Source of the DNA: Gracilaria caudata
Taxonomy: Eukaryota; Rhodophyta; Florideophyceae; Gracilariales; Gracilariaceae
DNA: 28,735 bases
Direction: 5' to 3'
Assembly (NCBI GenBank): GCA_030374735.1
Contig: JASCIV010000253.1
Coordinates: forward strand, 1 to 28,735
The first letter of the stretch is position 1. The number at the start of each line of letters is the position of its first letter. Below are positions 9,538 to 18,536 of this stretch, piece by piece. The position numbers and the translations under genes were made by a program. Under the pieces are notes generated by a model, which ran no database searches, had not been told where the DNA came from, and was given only the letters and a program-made list of their open reading frames with translations.

Positions 9538-9578
9538 GATGTGGGTGTCAGGCAACGTAATTGCCTGACACCCACATC
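9538..9578. repeat. Perfect 18-bp hairpin with 5-base loop
   Basis: The arm gatgtgggtgtcaggcaa (9538-9555) and the arm ttgcctgacacccacatc (9561-9578) are perfect reverse complements, separated by cgtaa. The flanking bases do not pair, so the palindrome has sharp ends. Confidence 0.9.
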
Positions 9579-9761
9579 CGGAGGTCCGTTTTACATGTCC
9601 TAGTCGGATTGCTTAATCCATTTCGCTCCGTACATCTTTCGGCGTTTGCGTCGGAGGTCGGCACACCGCGATGGGCGGATTGCATGTTTTCCAAGGGCAG
9701 GGGGTATTCTCAGGGGTTCCTTAACCATAATACTTTTCTCTTACAGGGTTTCTCTTGCGTG

Positions 9762-10641
9762 CTCTCTCTCTCTCGTTTATAGACATTCTCTTGCATGCTC
9801 AACAACTTCTGGTGTGATAGAAGTAATAGAAGTCGCTTTTGAATTCTCAGCGCGAATATGAAGTCCAACTTTATGGAAACTGCGGGCTCTGATTCGAAGA
9901 GTTTTTCGGCGATGGGTGGGGGATATTGTCGCGCTGAAGGATGGGGAGAATGTGAGCTGGTTCTCTGTACTGGATTTTCTTCCGAGTGTTGGCAGGTGTA
10001 TGCTATTTAGCCGGAAGAATAAGATTCTCATACTTCTACATTTTCTCTCTCTCTCCTTCATAGGCACACCTAGCTTAATTAGAACTAAGCTTGGAGCGTT
10101 TCTGTTGAAAGAAAAGCTCTCTCGCTAGGAAGGCCAACACTTTTTCCGGCCATTTCTTGACTACATCGGCACCAACAAGACCTTTGGTCTCGAAGACCCG
10201 GGAGGTCGTTAAACTCGTCCAAGCGATCGGTCCGCTTGCCGATTGCCCTCACGGACCTGGGTGGCACGTCGTTAAAATGCCCCCGTCTAGCTGCACGCAC
10301 GCAGTAGGTCGCGAGTCGGTCATCGAAGGAAGATACTACCGCCGTTTCCCTGAGTATTTCCCTCAGAAGGAAGAGCTCCAAAGGGGCCACTGGACGGGGG
10401 TTTGCCAGGGTCTTTAGCAAACCCACGCGTACGAGAAATTAGCGTACGCTCTTTCATAAACGAGAGAGAGAGAGAGAGAAACGGTCTCGAAGGGGTAGAC
10501 GGAGAAGTCTTCTAACGTGTGCGTTTTGGACATCGAAACACATAGTTCTATGTTGGTTTACTTAGTGAGAGAGCGTTTCTTTGAACGCTCTGCAGTATGT
10601 AGTAATTGAACTGCTGCGCCCGTAAACGAGAGAGAGAGAGA
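9762..10641. repeat. Dispersed (CT)n/(GA)n blocks with shared CGTTTAT edge
   Basis: A (CT)n run followed by cgtttat lies at 9762-9780, and a weaker (CT)n run at 10044-10054. In the opposite orientation, ataaacgagagaga... starts at 10456 and gtaaacgagagaga... at 10622. The shared edge sequence means these are related copies in inverted arrangement rather than independent microsatellites. Confidence 0.55.
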
Positions 10642-11063
10642 AACACATAGTTCTCGACATCACTCAACACCCTCGGACGGAAATTACGAACCAATTTCCA
10701 ATTCAACACAAGAGTACCAAAGGGGTGCAACCGGGAGCATGTTCAAGGAATAACTACGAAAGTACCACTTCGGCTTCTCTTTGAGATAAAACTTGTTGCA
10801 TTCTTGCAGTAAAAAAGGCAACATAGGTTGCATTGTTCTCATTCCTGTTACTCTCCTGCTCACTTCCGAGCAGTCTATTGGACGCTCTCCTCGGGAACGC
10901 CAGGGACTCGCGCACTAATTGCTTCGACACACCTTAAGTATCATTGTTCCTCTTTGACGCATTCTAATGGCCATTTCTGCTTTACTTACATGCTATGGCT
11001 TATCTTCTATATAATGGCCTGATATGTTCCGCATTCTGGCTCGCAAACCGTTCTTTCCCTTCA

Positions 11064-14000
11064 TCAGGCATCCACTTTCGTCTTGTCTTCATCACCAGCA
11101 ACAACTTCTTGCCCACTTTCACCGGTTGTAGCCGCTACCGGAGTAAGCTCCTCAAGCCCCATCTCCCTCGTCACTTCTTCAACTTTGGCTGTTAGATACG
11201 CAGTTCTCTCCTCTTTGGCCATCTCGAATAAAGGTCTAAACGTCGTCGAAGCTCCCTGTTGTTCTTCCGCCGCAACATCGTAGGCTTCCTCTTCCTTTCT
11301 CTCAGTAGCACCTATGGCATCGTCGTACACGCCCTGTTCCATCAACTCACCTTGCGCGTAGTCATCTTGATCCACAGGGGCAGAAATTTCCTCCTCTTCC
11401 ATATTGTCGGGCAATTCCTCTACAACCGCATGACCATAGACACCGTCGTGCTGCACCGCGTCTTCAAAATCATCAAGATCTGAGTGGTCGTCTAGATCTG
11501 CAGGCACGCCTTCAGTCAGGTCCAGTTCTTCGATTCTATCCTGAACGTCAGCACGGTGTTCTCCCTGTTGTTCTTCCTCGTCCTCATCACATTCATCATC
11601 ATCGTCATCTTCCAGTATATCGTCCTCTTCTAGTATGTCCTCCTCTTCAACGACATTGAGTGTAGCGAAAGCCATTACAGGTGGTTCAGTCTCCAAATCG
11701 ACTTCCGCCCCATAATCATCCTTAGTAGCGTCAACTTCTTCAACGTATTCCGCACCTTCATCCTCCTCATGCCCTTGCCCGCTTTCAAGACCTACTGCAG
11801 CATCCTCGCCTACGTCCCCGTGACCAGTATTCGGCTCATGATCCTCTTCATGAGGTACGCTTTCTTCAAAATCTACTATCCCTTCCGTCTCTTGAACCGG
11901 GGTTGTTACTTCAATTTCGTTCACCCCATGTTCATCAGCAATCCTACCAAGGTCACCAGCGTCCTCCTGCTCATGACCTTCTTCGATTCTGCCATCTCCT
12001 AAGGCCGCATCCTCATCCTCCTGGGATGGGATATGTGGTTGCCCAGGGATAATTGTCTCCTCTTGCGCCTCCTCTCCCGTGATAGTTGAATCAATCTTGT
12101 CATCAGCGTGAGCTGCCTCCTCTAAACCAGAGCTTAGATCGAGCCCAGTCTCTTGTTGACTCTCCTGCCCCGCATTCACCAGCTGAGAGTCTAAGGGACT
12201 GTCGTCAAAAGCTTCAGCTTGAACATCTGCCTCAATTACCTTTCCTTCAGTAACGCTCTCAACAGCTCCGCTGGGTTCAACAGTCTCGTCTATGAGTGCC
12301 GGATGGCCAGTTTCAACTGTCACAGCGATATCCTCTGATACTGCTTCTGTAGGAGCACTCAAGTCGAGCTCCCTCGGCTGCTCATCGCCCGCCATATCAT
12401 CAACTTTCTCGGCGGCGCTTCTGTCCTCTGCCTCGATAGGTAAACCAGACAATGGCTCTTCGACAAAATCTTCTGCCGGCTGCTCTGGAATAGTCTCATG
12501 TGTCGGCTCAGGTGTGGCATCCATAATGCCCACCGAATCGTCACCTTCTCCTACACCTGTCGCTTTAGCTTCTGGAGCGGGAATTTCATGACTTTCAAGG
12601 ACACTCTCCTCAGGCTCTTGCTCCTCATGTTCCTCATCGCCATCACCGTCGTGATCTGGTGCGTCCAGCTCCTTCATGATTCCTTCGGGTTCAGACTTGC
12701 CCATTTCCTCAGCCAAAGGCTGATCATCCTCGTGAAGCTCGTCTAGAACGCACTTGTCCGTTACCAATTCTTCTTCCTCAACAAGCTTGACTTCTTCATG
12801 GACTTCATCAAGCATGTCCTTTTCCGTCGTCTCTTCAGCAGGTTCGACTTCTCTATCAAATCCTTCTGGTCCATGTTCTTCTGCTACTGGCGTCGCTTCG
12901 CCAAGAGGCTCATATTCTTCCTTTCCTGCTTCAGGGACTTCTTCTACCTCTTTTAGAACGGGTTCCTCTCCCACTGGCATGGCTTTTCCAAGAGGTTCGT
13001 CTTCTTCCTGTTCCACTTCAGCTGCCTCCTTCACCTCTTCTTGAGCATCGTCCAGAGCAACATCAATCTCCCCGGAAGCATCTTGAAAAACTTCTTCATG
13101 ATCTTCCACTGCCACCGGCAAGTCATCATCGCCTGTAACCTCCTTACGGACTTGCTGTACTCCATCTGCAGCGTCTACAGTGTCATCCATTTCTGGTTCA
13201 AGTGACTTCGTAGCTGTTACTTGAAAGTCCCTCTTTGCCGTTTCAACTCCGTCATCTTTGCCCACCTCTTCTGAATCAGCAGGTTCACGAGATTCATCTT
13301 GAAACCCCATTCCGGATTCGACTATTGGAGCTACAGTTTGGCTTTCTTCTACCGGCTTGGGACCATCATCCTCAACATCCTTCTCAGCTGCGGTTTCTTG
13401 AGGTATAACTGCAGGCTCTACCGGTTCTGGAGCGTCATCCTCAACATCCTCCTCAACTGTGGGCTCTTGAGGTGTAACTTCAGGCTCTACCGCTTCAGGA
13501 GCATCATCCTCAACATCCTTCTCCACTGTGGACTCTTGAGGTACGACCTCAGGCTCTACCGATTCGGGAGCGTCATCCTTAACATCGGTCTCCACTATAG
13601 TATCTTGAGGTGTAACTTCAGGCTCTACCGGTTCGGGAGCATCATCCTTAGCGTCCTTCTCCACAATGGTGTCGTGAACCGTGACCTCTGGCTCTACCGG
13701 CTCGGGAGCATCATCCTTAACATCCTCCTCCACAATGGTGTCTAGAGCCGTAACTTCTGTTTGTGCCGGCTCTTTAGCCTCTGATAGATCCGTAGGGATA
13801 GAAACTACTGCTGGGACAGGAGCAGATTCGAAGCTGACTGCCTCCACTTCAGAAGTTTGTTGCAACTCCCTTTCGGTTTCAGTCTGAGTCAAGGCCTCAG
13901 CTTCGATCTCTTTGTCTTCAGGCTCCGCTTGCTCGACGGGAAACCCCCGTGTAAGCACTTGCGACTCCTCCACAGTGCTTGGTTCTACGACTTCGTTATC

Positions 14001-16985
14001 TTTATCCTCTTCATGTACAATCTCCTCAGCAACCTCAGTTGTTTGTGTACCGATGGCGGGTTCCGTTTGAACCACATCGGCCAAAGCGTCTTTGAATTCT
14101 TCAACAACGTCATCGGCAGGTTCACCCGCCACTTCAGGACCTTCCTCTTCTGGTGCTTCTTCTTCCGTTTCCTCTTCACCTTCTTCAAAGGACTCGTCGA
14201 CCTCCCCCTCCTTTGGGACGTAAGACTCGACAATTTCGAGCTCTTCTTCTTCGTCCTTAGGTTTCGGAGCCTCAAGCTTGTCCATTGCTACGGTGGGAAT
14301 CTCACGGGAGGCGACGGGTACTTCCTCTGTCGCTGATGCTTTCGCGGTGGCCTTTTCGCTCTCCTCTGGCGCAACCGGTTCTGCAGACACAGACCCCACT
14401 TGTCGGGTAGTCGTGTTCATTTCGACAACTTCGGTGGAGGTTTGAAAGTCAGCCAAATCTAAATCTGTACGCCCACCTAAGAGCTGTTTGTACGTCTCAG
14501 TGAGACGGTGGTGGATCGCAACAGGATCAATATCATCAGTGATATCGACACTTTCGGACTGGAATTCAACAGTTTCAGACCGCACACCAGCGGGAATGGG
14601 AATGGAAGAGGGTTCGGCAAAATCACGAGCGGCTTCAACGGAACGGTCAGATGTTATTGCGGAAGGTTCGGCCGTTGTTTCAACCCCTGTGTAGTCGCCA
14701 TGGCTTGCGTTAGCCGACGAAATCGGCGGTGACTCTGTCGCCGACAGACGGTGCGCGTTCCGACTGCCAGATGCTGGCACAGAAGGAGGAGCTGACAGAC
14801 TCACGGAGCGGGATGCAGTTGCAGATGTGGCATACTCAGTGCTTCGTTCCATCGATGCTGCCGCACCAACTTCAACCTTCGTAGAAGGTTTCGCTTGAGA
14901 GTCTTTGACGAAATCGTAAGACATTCCATCGTCAACTGTAAAAGACTCGACGTGTTTAGCAAGTGCATGCACCAGATTACGTGCCTTAGCATCCACAGCC
15001 CGCATAAGATGTGGCATAATGTCATCACGCAATTGGTTTGAAACAGTATCTGCAATCTCGTGACGAGCAGATTTCTGCATCTCCGCGATGCGGCCTTGAT
15101 AGGCCTCGACTGTGCTCTTCGCCAAAACCTCTGCCTGCTCGGACTGACTCTTACGCATATCACTCAACTCACGTGACGAAGTTTCTCCGATCTGTGATAT
15201 ACGCTGAGCGAGCATCTCTTGCTCCTGTCGCATGTTGCGAAGGAGTTCTAGCTCTTGATTGGCTCGCTTTAAATCCCCAGAAACGTCCGATAGCATATCG
15301 GAAAGCCTCTTCTTCTCACGTACAGATTCCCCGGCTTCGGCCTTGAGGGTGGTGCACCAGCGCTTCATAGAACCAATCTCCTCATCCTTCGAGTTAACCA
15401 AGGCTGACAACTCTTCAACCTGCCTACTAGCGACCTGAAGCTCAGCAACGGTAACCTTGAGGTGATCCCTCTCCTGGGTGATCTTAGACATCTGATCATT
15501 GGCCGCAGTGATTTCCCTGCGCGCTCTGGTCACCTCACCGTGCTTATCGTCCAGATCCTTGTTGGTAGACTTCAGCACAGAGCACATATCCTCATACTCT
15601 GTGGTGATCTTGACAAGATCGGATTCCTTCTTAGCAAGAGCGTTCTTGGAGTTGCTTAGCTCAAGCTTGAGGCGATCAATTCGGAAAGCACGATCGTTTC
15701 GATCGGTATCCAATTCCTCCAAAGCGCGATTCTTGCTAGCAACGACAGAGTCACGTTCATGAATCTGCAGCTGGTACTTGTGACACTCGTCAGCCAGCTC
15801 CCTCTTGGAGGTGCGTACCTGGTCAAGCTCACCTTCCACTGCCGCAATCTGCTGCGTCAAGTTGACGATTCTGGTCTCAAAGACACCCTTCTCCTTGCGT
15901 TCACCATCAACTTCACCTCGCAACTTAGAGATTGCGTCTTCAAGCTTTCGAATCTTACCCTTGTCAGCCAAGGCATCAATGGCAGCACGGGTAAGCATTT
16001 CGGTGCTTTGATCTAGTTCAACCTGTAGCTGACGGATATTAGACTGCATAGAATCACGTTCAGCCAAGGCGCTCTCTGCATCAATCGAGCGATCGTGCTT
16101 CTCCTTTAGTTCGGCAAACATAGTATTGCGCTCACCAAGATCTTTGAGGGCACTGTCGAGCTCCTCCCGCAAGGCAGACACGGCATCATCAGACTGTTTC
16201 TTCGCGTCAGCCGCGTCTTTCTCTTGACGAAGCTCGGTAGCTTCAGCGTCCTTGAGTCGTTGCTCCAGAAGGCGAACGCGATCCTGAAGCTGGTCAAGTT
16301 GCTGGCGTAACATGTCGCTCATATCCTGTGACTCACGGAGCTTTACAATAAGATCATCACGCTCACGTGTAGCCGAAGTCTCTGAACGACGAACATTTGA
16401 AAGCGCCATTTCAGAAGCATCGCGATCGGTGGCGAGCTGAGAGTTCTCGGTCTGAAGCTGCTGCATACGAAGAACCATGGAATCATATGTGGCAGACCTC
16501 TGTTTCTCCACTTCCAACTGCTCGGTCAAAGTGTTAGCACGAGAAGCATCTTGTTCACGAAGACGACGTAGACTAGGCAGTTCCTTCCTCAGAGAATGCA
16601 ACTCCTCACGCATAGAGGCAACATGAGTGTCATCATAACGAGCATCATCAAGTCGACGCTGCAGAGAAGCAAGCGTGGCTTGAAGTTGTTCCACACGAGC
16701 CTCGGCACGATGAAGAGAAGCATTGGCGGTATCACGGGCAGATTGTGCGGACGTAAGTGATGCATTCATGGTCGAAAGCTTTTGACGAAGCGCTGATGCG
16801 TCAGCGGCGCGAGATAAGGCCTCGTCTCTGGCACGGGTAGATTGATCGATCTCACGTTTGGCGTGAGTGGTTAACTTCTCAAGGGTGGCTGCGTATTGAA
16901 CGAGACGACGCTTTAGGGATTGATTCTCAAGCTGAAGCTTGTTGGTGGTTCCCTGAGCTGGAACAGAAGGCTGATCGGTTGACAT
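11064..16985 (-). CDS. Large coiled-coil and acidic-repeat protein, function unknown
   Basis: This intronless 1973-residue frame is not recognisable as a known family. Residues ~10-680 are nearly continuous coiled coil, with heptad-like Leu/Met spacing and many Arg/Glu/Gln/Asp residues, as in golgins, myosin rods or nuclear-envelope scaffolds. Residues ~680-900 are Ser/Thr/Ala-rich. Residues ~900-1900 are extremely acidic and Val/Pro/Glu-rich, probably disordered. Within this, residues ~1080-1215 are 23-residue tandem repeats with the core DDAPEPVEPEV, and a poly-Asp/Glu run lies near 1795. A less acidic C-terminal segment (TFRPLFEMAKEERTAYL, near 1915) may be a short conserved helix. No signal peptide or membrane segment is seen. 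The ATG at 16985 directly precedes the coiled coil. It is divergent from the CtlX gene. A structural or scaffolding role is inference only. Confidence 0.8.
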   Translation of the reverse strand: MSTDQPSVPAQGTTNKLQLENQSLKRRLVQYAATLEKLTTHAKREIDQSTRARDEALSRAADASALRQKLSTMNASLTSAQSARDTANASLHRAEARVEQLQATLASLQRRLDDARYDDTHVASMREELHSLRKELPSLRRLREQDASRANTLTEQLEVEKQRSATYDSMVLRMQQLQTENSQLATDRDASEMALSNVRRSETSATRERDDLIVKLRESQDMSDMLRQQLDQLQDRVRLLEQRLKDAEATELRQEKDAADAKKQSDDAVSALREELDSALKDLGERNTMFAELKEKHDRSIDAESALAERDSMQSNIRQLQVELDQSTEMLTRAAIDALADKGKIRKLEDAISKLRGEVDGERKEKGVFETRIVNLTQQIAAVEGELDQVRTSKRELADECHKYQLQIHERDSVVASKNRALEELDTDRNDRAFRIDRLKLELSNSKNALAKKESDLVKITTEYEDMCSVLKSTNKDLDDKHGEVTRARREITAANDQMSKITQERDHLKVTVAELQVASRQVEELSALVNSKDEEIGSMKRWCTTLKAEAGESVREKKRLSDMLSDVSGDLKRANQELELLRNMRQEQEMLAQRISQIGETSSRELSDMRKSQSEQAEVLAKSTVEAYQGRIAEMQKSARHEIADTVSNQLRDDIMPHLMRAVDAKARNLVHALAKHVESFTVDDGMSYDFVKDSQAKPSTKVEVGAAASMERSTEYATSATASRSVSLSAPPSVPASGSRNAHRLSATESPPISSANASHGDYTGVETTAEPSAITSDRSVEAARDFAEPSSIPIPAGVRSETVEFQSESVDITDDIDPVAIHHRLTETYKQLLGGRTDLDLADFQTSTEVVEMNTTTRQVGSVSAEPVAPEESEKATAKASATEEVPVASREIPTVAMDKLEAPKPKDEEEELEIVESYVPKEGEVDESFEEGEEETEEEAPEEEGPEVAGEPADDVVEEFKDALADVVQTEPAIGTQTTEVAEEIVHEEDKDNEVVEPSTVEESQVLTRGFPVEQAEPEDKEIEAEALTQTETERELQQTSEVEAVSFESAPVPAVVSIPTDLSEAKEPAQTEVTALDTIVEEDVKDDAPEPVEPEVTVHDTIVEKDAKDDAPEPVEPEVTPQDTIVETDVKDDAPESVEPEVVPQESTVEKDVEDDAPEAVEPEVTPQEPTVEEDVEDDAPEPVEPAVIPQETAAEKDVEDDGPKPVEESQTVAPIVESGMGFQDESREPADSEEVGKDDGVETAKRDFQVTATKSLEPEMDDTVDAADGVQQVRKEVTGDDDLPVAVEDHEEVFQDASGEIDVALDDAQEEVKEAAEVEQEEDEPLGKAMPVGEEPVLKEVEEVPEAGKEEYEPLGEATPVAEEHGPEGFDREVEPAEETTEKDMLDEVHEEVKLVEEEELVTDKCVLDELHEDDQPLAEEMGKSEPEGIMKELDAPDHDGDGDEEHEEQEPEESVLESHEIPAPEAKATGVGEGDDSVGIMDATPEPTHETIPEQPAEDFVEEPLSGLPIEAEDRSAAEKVDDMAGDEQPRELDLSAPTEAVSEDIAVTVETGHPALIDETVEPSGAVESVTEGKVIEADVQAEAFDDSPLDSQLVNAGQESQQETGLDLSSGLEEAAHADDKIDSTITGEEAQEETIIPGQPHIPSQEDEDAALGDGRIEEGHEQEDAGDLGRIADEHGVNEIEVTTPVQETEGIVDFEESVPHEEDHEPNTGHGDVGEDAAVGLESGQGHEEDEGAEYVEEVDATKDDYGAEVDLETEPPVMAFATLNVVEEEDILEEDDILEDDDDDECDEDEEEQQGEHRADVQDRIEELDLTEGVPADLDDHSDLDDFEDAVQHDGVYGHAVVEELPDNMEEEEISAPVDQDDYAQGELMEQGVYDDAIGATERKEEEAYDVAAEEQQGASTTFRPLFEMAKEERTAYLTAKVEEVTREMGLEELTPVAATTGESGQEVVAGDEDKTKVDA
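13366..13779 (-). repeat. 69-bp tandem repeats coding 23-residue acidic units
   Basis: The anchor tcatcc recurs at 13366, 13435, 13504, 13573, 13642 and 13711, exactly 69 bp apart. This gives five full units and a partial sixth, with a degenerate partial unit before 13366. Each encodes a 23-residue unit (DDAPEPVEPEV followed by a QETxVEKDVE-type segment). The exact period, a multiple of three, keeps the frame open. Confidence 0.9.
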
Positions 16986-17629
16986 GATGAATCACTAAGA
17001 TGAAACACAACGCGATCTGAAAGGCTTATATAATGAGAAGCTGGCGGGTTGAGAGGGTGCGCTGGGGTGGGGGGGCGCGGGATAAGAGGGAAGTTGTGTA
17101 CGATTTTGTGCGACACGAGTGTTGAACACAAATGAAGAGTGAGAAAGTGGAGGGTAAACAGCGTTCTGCACAGCAAAGAATCGAGAGGTACGCTGCTCCA
17201 AATCGGGATATCTAGGGTGTGAGCAAACAAGCGTGGCACGTCTATGGGACGCACACAAAAGACAGCGACGCCAGAAAACTCGAAGGCGTTTTGTTGGAGG
17301 ATGGATAAGCGAACGGAGTCAAAAAAAAGTTGTGAGAACAACAGGTGAGAGGGAATCACAACACGGAAGGACGACAAAGGGACCAAAGCGCAGAGAAATC
17401 CGCGGCTTGAGAACAAACGGGCCTGAAATAAATGAATGGGTACGGTGAGTGCTGAGGTGTTCACCGTGCTCTCCACACAAACATGCGTGGAACGCGGTAA
17501 AAGGGGGGCAGCTCGAAACCGCGCGAGTCGCGCAGTGTTTCGGTGCGCTTGTGCAAGCACGTCGCACGGCACGCGAGAAAGCTGTTGTGCTTGCTGTGCT
17601 ACCAGTCAGTGTGAAGAGACGAGGGCTCC

Positions 17630-18102
17630 CATGGCCAGCAGCGCGGAACGAAGGCACGCAGCAAGCAGCGCGGGGGGGTGGACAGCTCGAGCCGCAGCTG
17701 CGCGAATGGCGAGTGAAGCGAGGAAGAAGGCGGCGGAGGTGCGCTCGGGGGACCACTGGAAGGCAAGTCTCGAGAGCGCGGCCAAGTCATCGACTGCGCC
17801 AGTGAGACGGCGCGTTTCGTTCGCGCGTGGCGGCGGCTGCGCTCGCTGACGCGTGCCGTGCGACGTTTGGTGAACCACGGCACGCGTGCCACGTCGCCAC
17901 GGTGCACGACCGGCCTTACAGCGACAAGCTCGACGGCGCCGTGCTTTACACCGAGACAAAGTTTTTCCTGCCGCTGGGCAGTTGCGCGTGCTGGCAGCCA
18001 CGTCTGCGTCGCGAGTTTGTCCGGCTTCGAGGGCACAAACGGGACGTGTACCTTTGTACCTTTGCACCAAAGGGCACAAAGGTAGATTGCTACCTGACGT
18101 GG
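17630..18102 (+). other. G+C-rich stretch with possible short or broken gene
   Basis: An ATG frame from 17630 runs to a stop at 17847-17849, with codons mostly ending in G or C. From 17806 a second register takes over with the same bias and includes GAVLYTETKFFLPLG. The two look like halves of one product separated by a frame change, but no intron that joins them is evident. The ETKxF stretch is faintly like dynein light chain LC8, though it lacks the LC8 core. It may equally be non-coding G+C-rich promoter DNA. I do not assign a product. Confidence 0.22.
18049..18084. repeat. Imperfect hairpin upstream of the CtlX gene
   Basis: The arm tacctttgtaccttt pairs with aaagggcacaaaggta across the loop gcacc, with one mismatch and one bulge. 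It also contains a direct tandem tacctttg/taccttt. It lies about 450 bp upstream of the CtlX start and could sit in the 5' leader. Confidence 0.55.
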
Positions 18103-18536
18103 CCCTGGATGTTGTCCAGATGGTCCATCTTCCCCTTCTCTCTCAAATCTGTCCAAGAGGCCCGCGTCCCACGCGTTGCAACAGTTTCTGGAGGCGGAAG
18201 CAATAGGCCCAATGGGCCGGTGGGCACGGGCCTACAACATCATACGCATGATCCAACAACGCGCAAACGAGCAGAACAGACAAAAGCCGCCCATTCTGCT
18301 CCTTCCATCCGCCTCGTCCAATTGCGGCCTCAAGATTGCATGCACCTAACAGAATGCTCATACATCTGCTCAAATCAAATAAACACCCAATACTTGAGCT
18401 CGCAGACAAATTCCACCTCATCCTTTCTCTCCGCACTGCACCGGAAGTCAAAGCCGTAGGTGACCTCCGTTCGTTCGCGACCTCCGTAGCTGCGCCTCCC
18501 AGTGCGCCCTCCTCGCTCCAGTCAGCACACGCAAAC

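Larger units (their letters stand above)
8060..11063. other. 3-kb gene-poor segment rich in hairpins and inverted repeats
   Basis: No open frame here is convincingly coding. The segment carries an inverted-repeat cluster (8452-8551), a perfect 18-bp hairpin (9538-9578), four (CT)n/(GA)n blocks (9762-10641) and a 15-bp direct repeat at 10535-10549 and 10640-10654. A visibly G+C-richer island at about 10140-10430 has an open frame on the minus strand (10085-10426). The mix suggests decayed mobile-element sequence, but no transposase or reverse transcriptase motif was seen. Confidence 0.5.
16986..18536. promoter_or_regulatory. Divergent upstream region of the coiled-coil and CtlX genes
   Basis: The 1.55 kb between two divergent starts should hold both promoters and 5' leaders. 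The part next to the coiled-coil gene (16986-17450) is pyrimidine-rich on the minus strand. The middle (about 17600-18100) is strongly G+C-rich and has open frames in several registers, treated separately. An imperfect hairpin lies at 18049-18084. No TATA-like element is clear. Confidence 0.45.

Noticed and set aside
10398..10424. Hairpin gggtttgc/gcaaaccc as a terminator
   Set aside because: The 8-bp stem has no T-run and this is eukaryotic DNA; it is probably an incidental palindrome.
16913..17572. 219-codon minus-strand open frame upstream of the coiled-coil gene
   Set aside because: It is rich in Ser/Leu/Phe/Pro from a pyrimidine-rich leader, overlaps the coiled-coil start in another frame and shows no domain.
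17599..18156. 185- and 157-codon minus-strand frames
   Set aside because: They lie in the same G+C-rich stretch as the plus-strand registers, with Pro/Arg/Ser-rich composition and no motif; probably chance openness.
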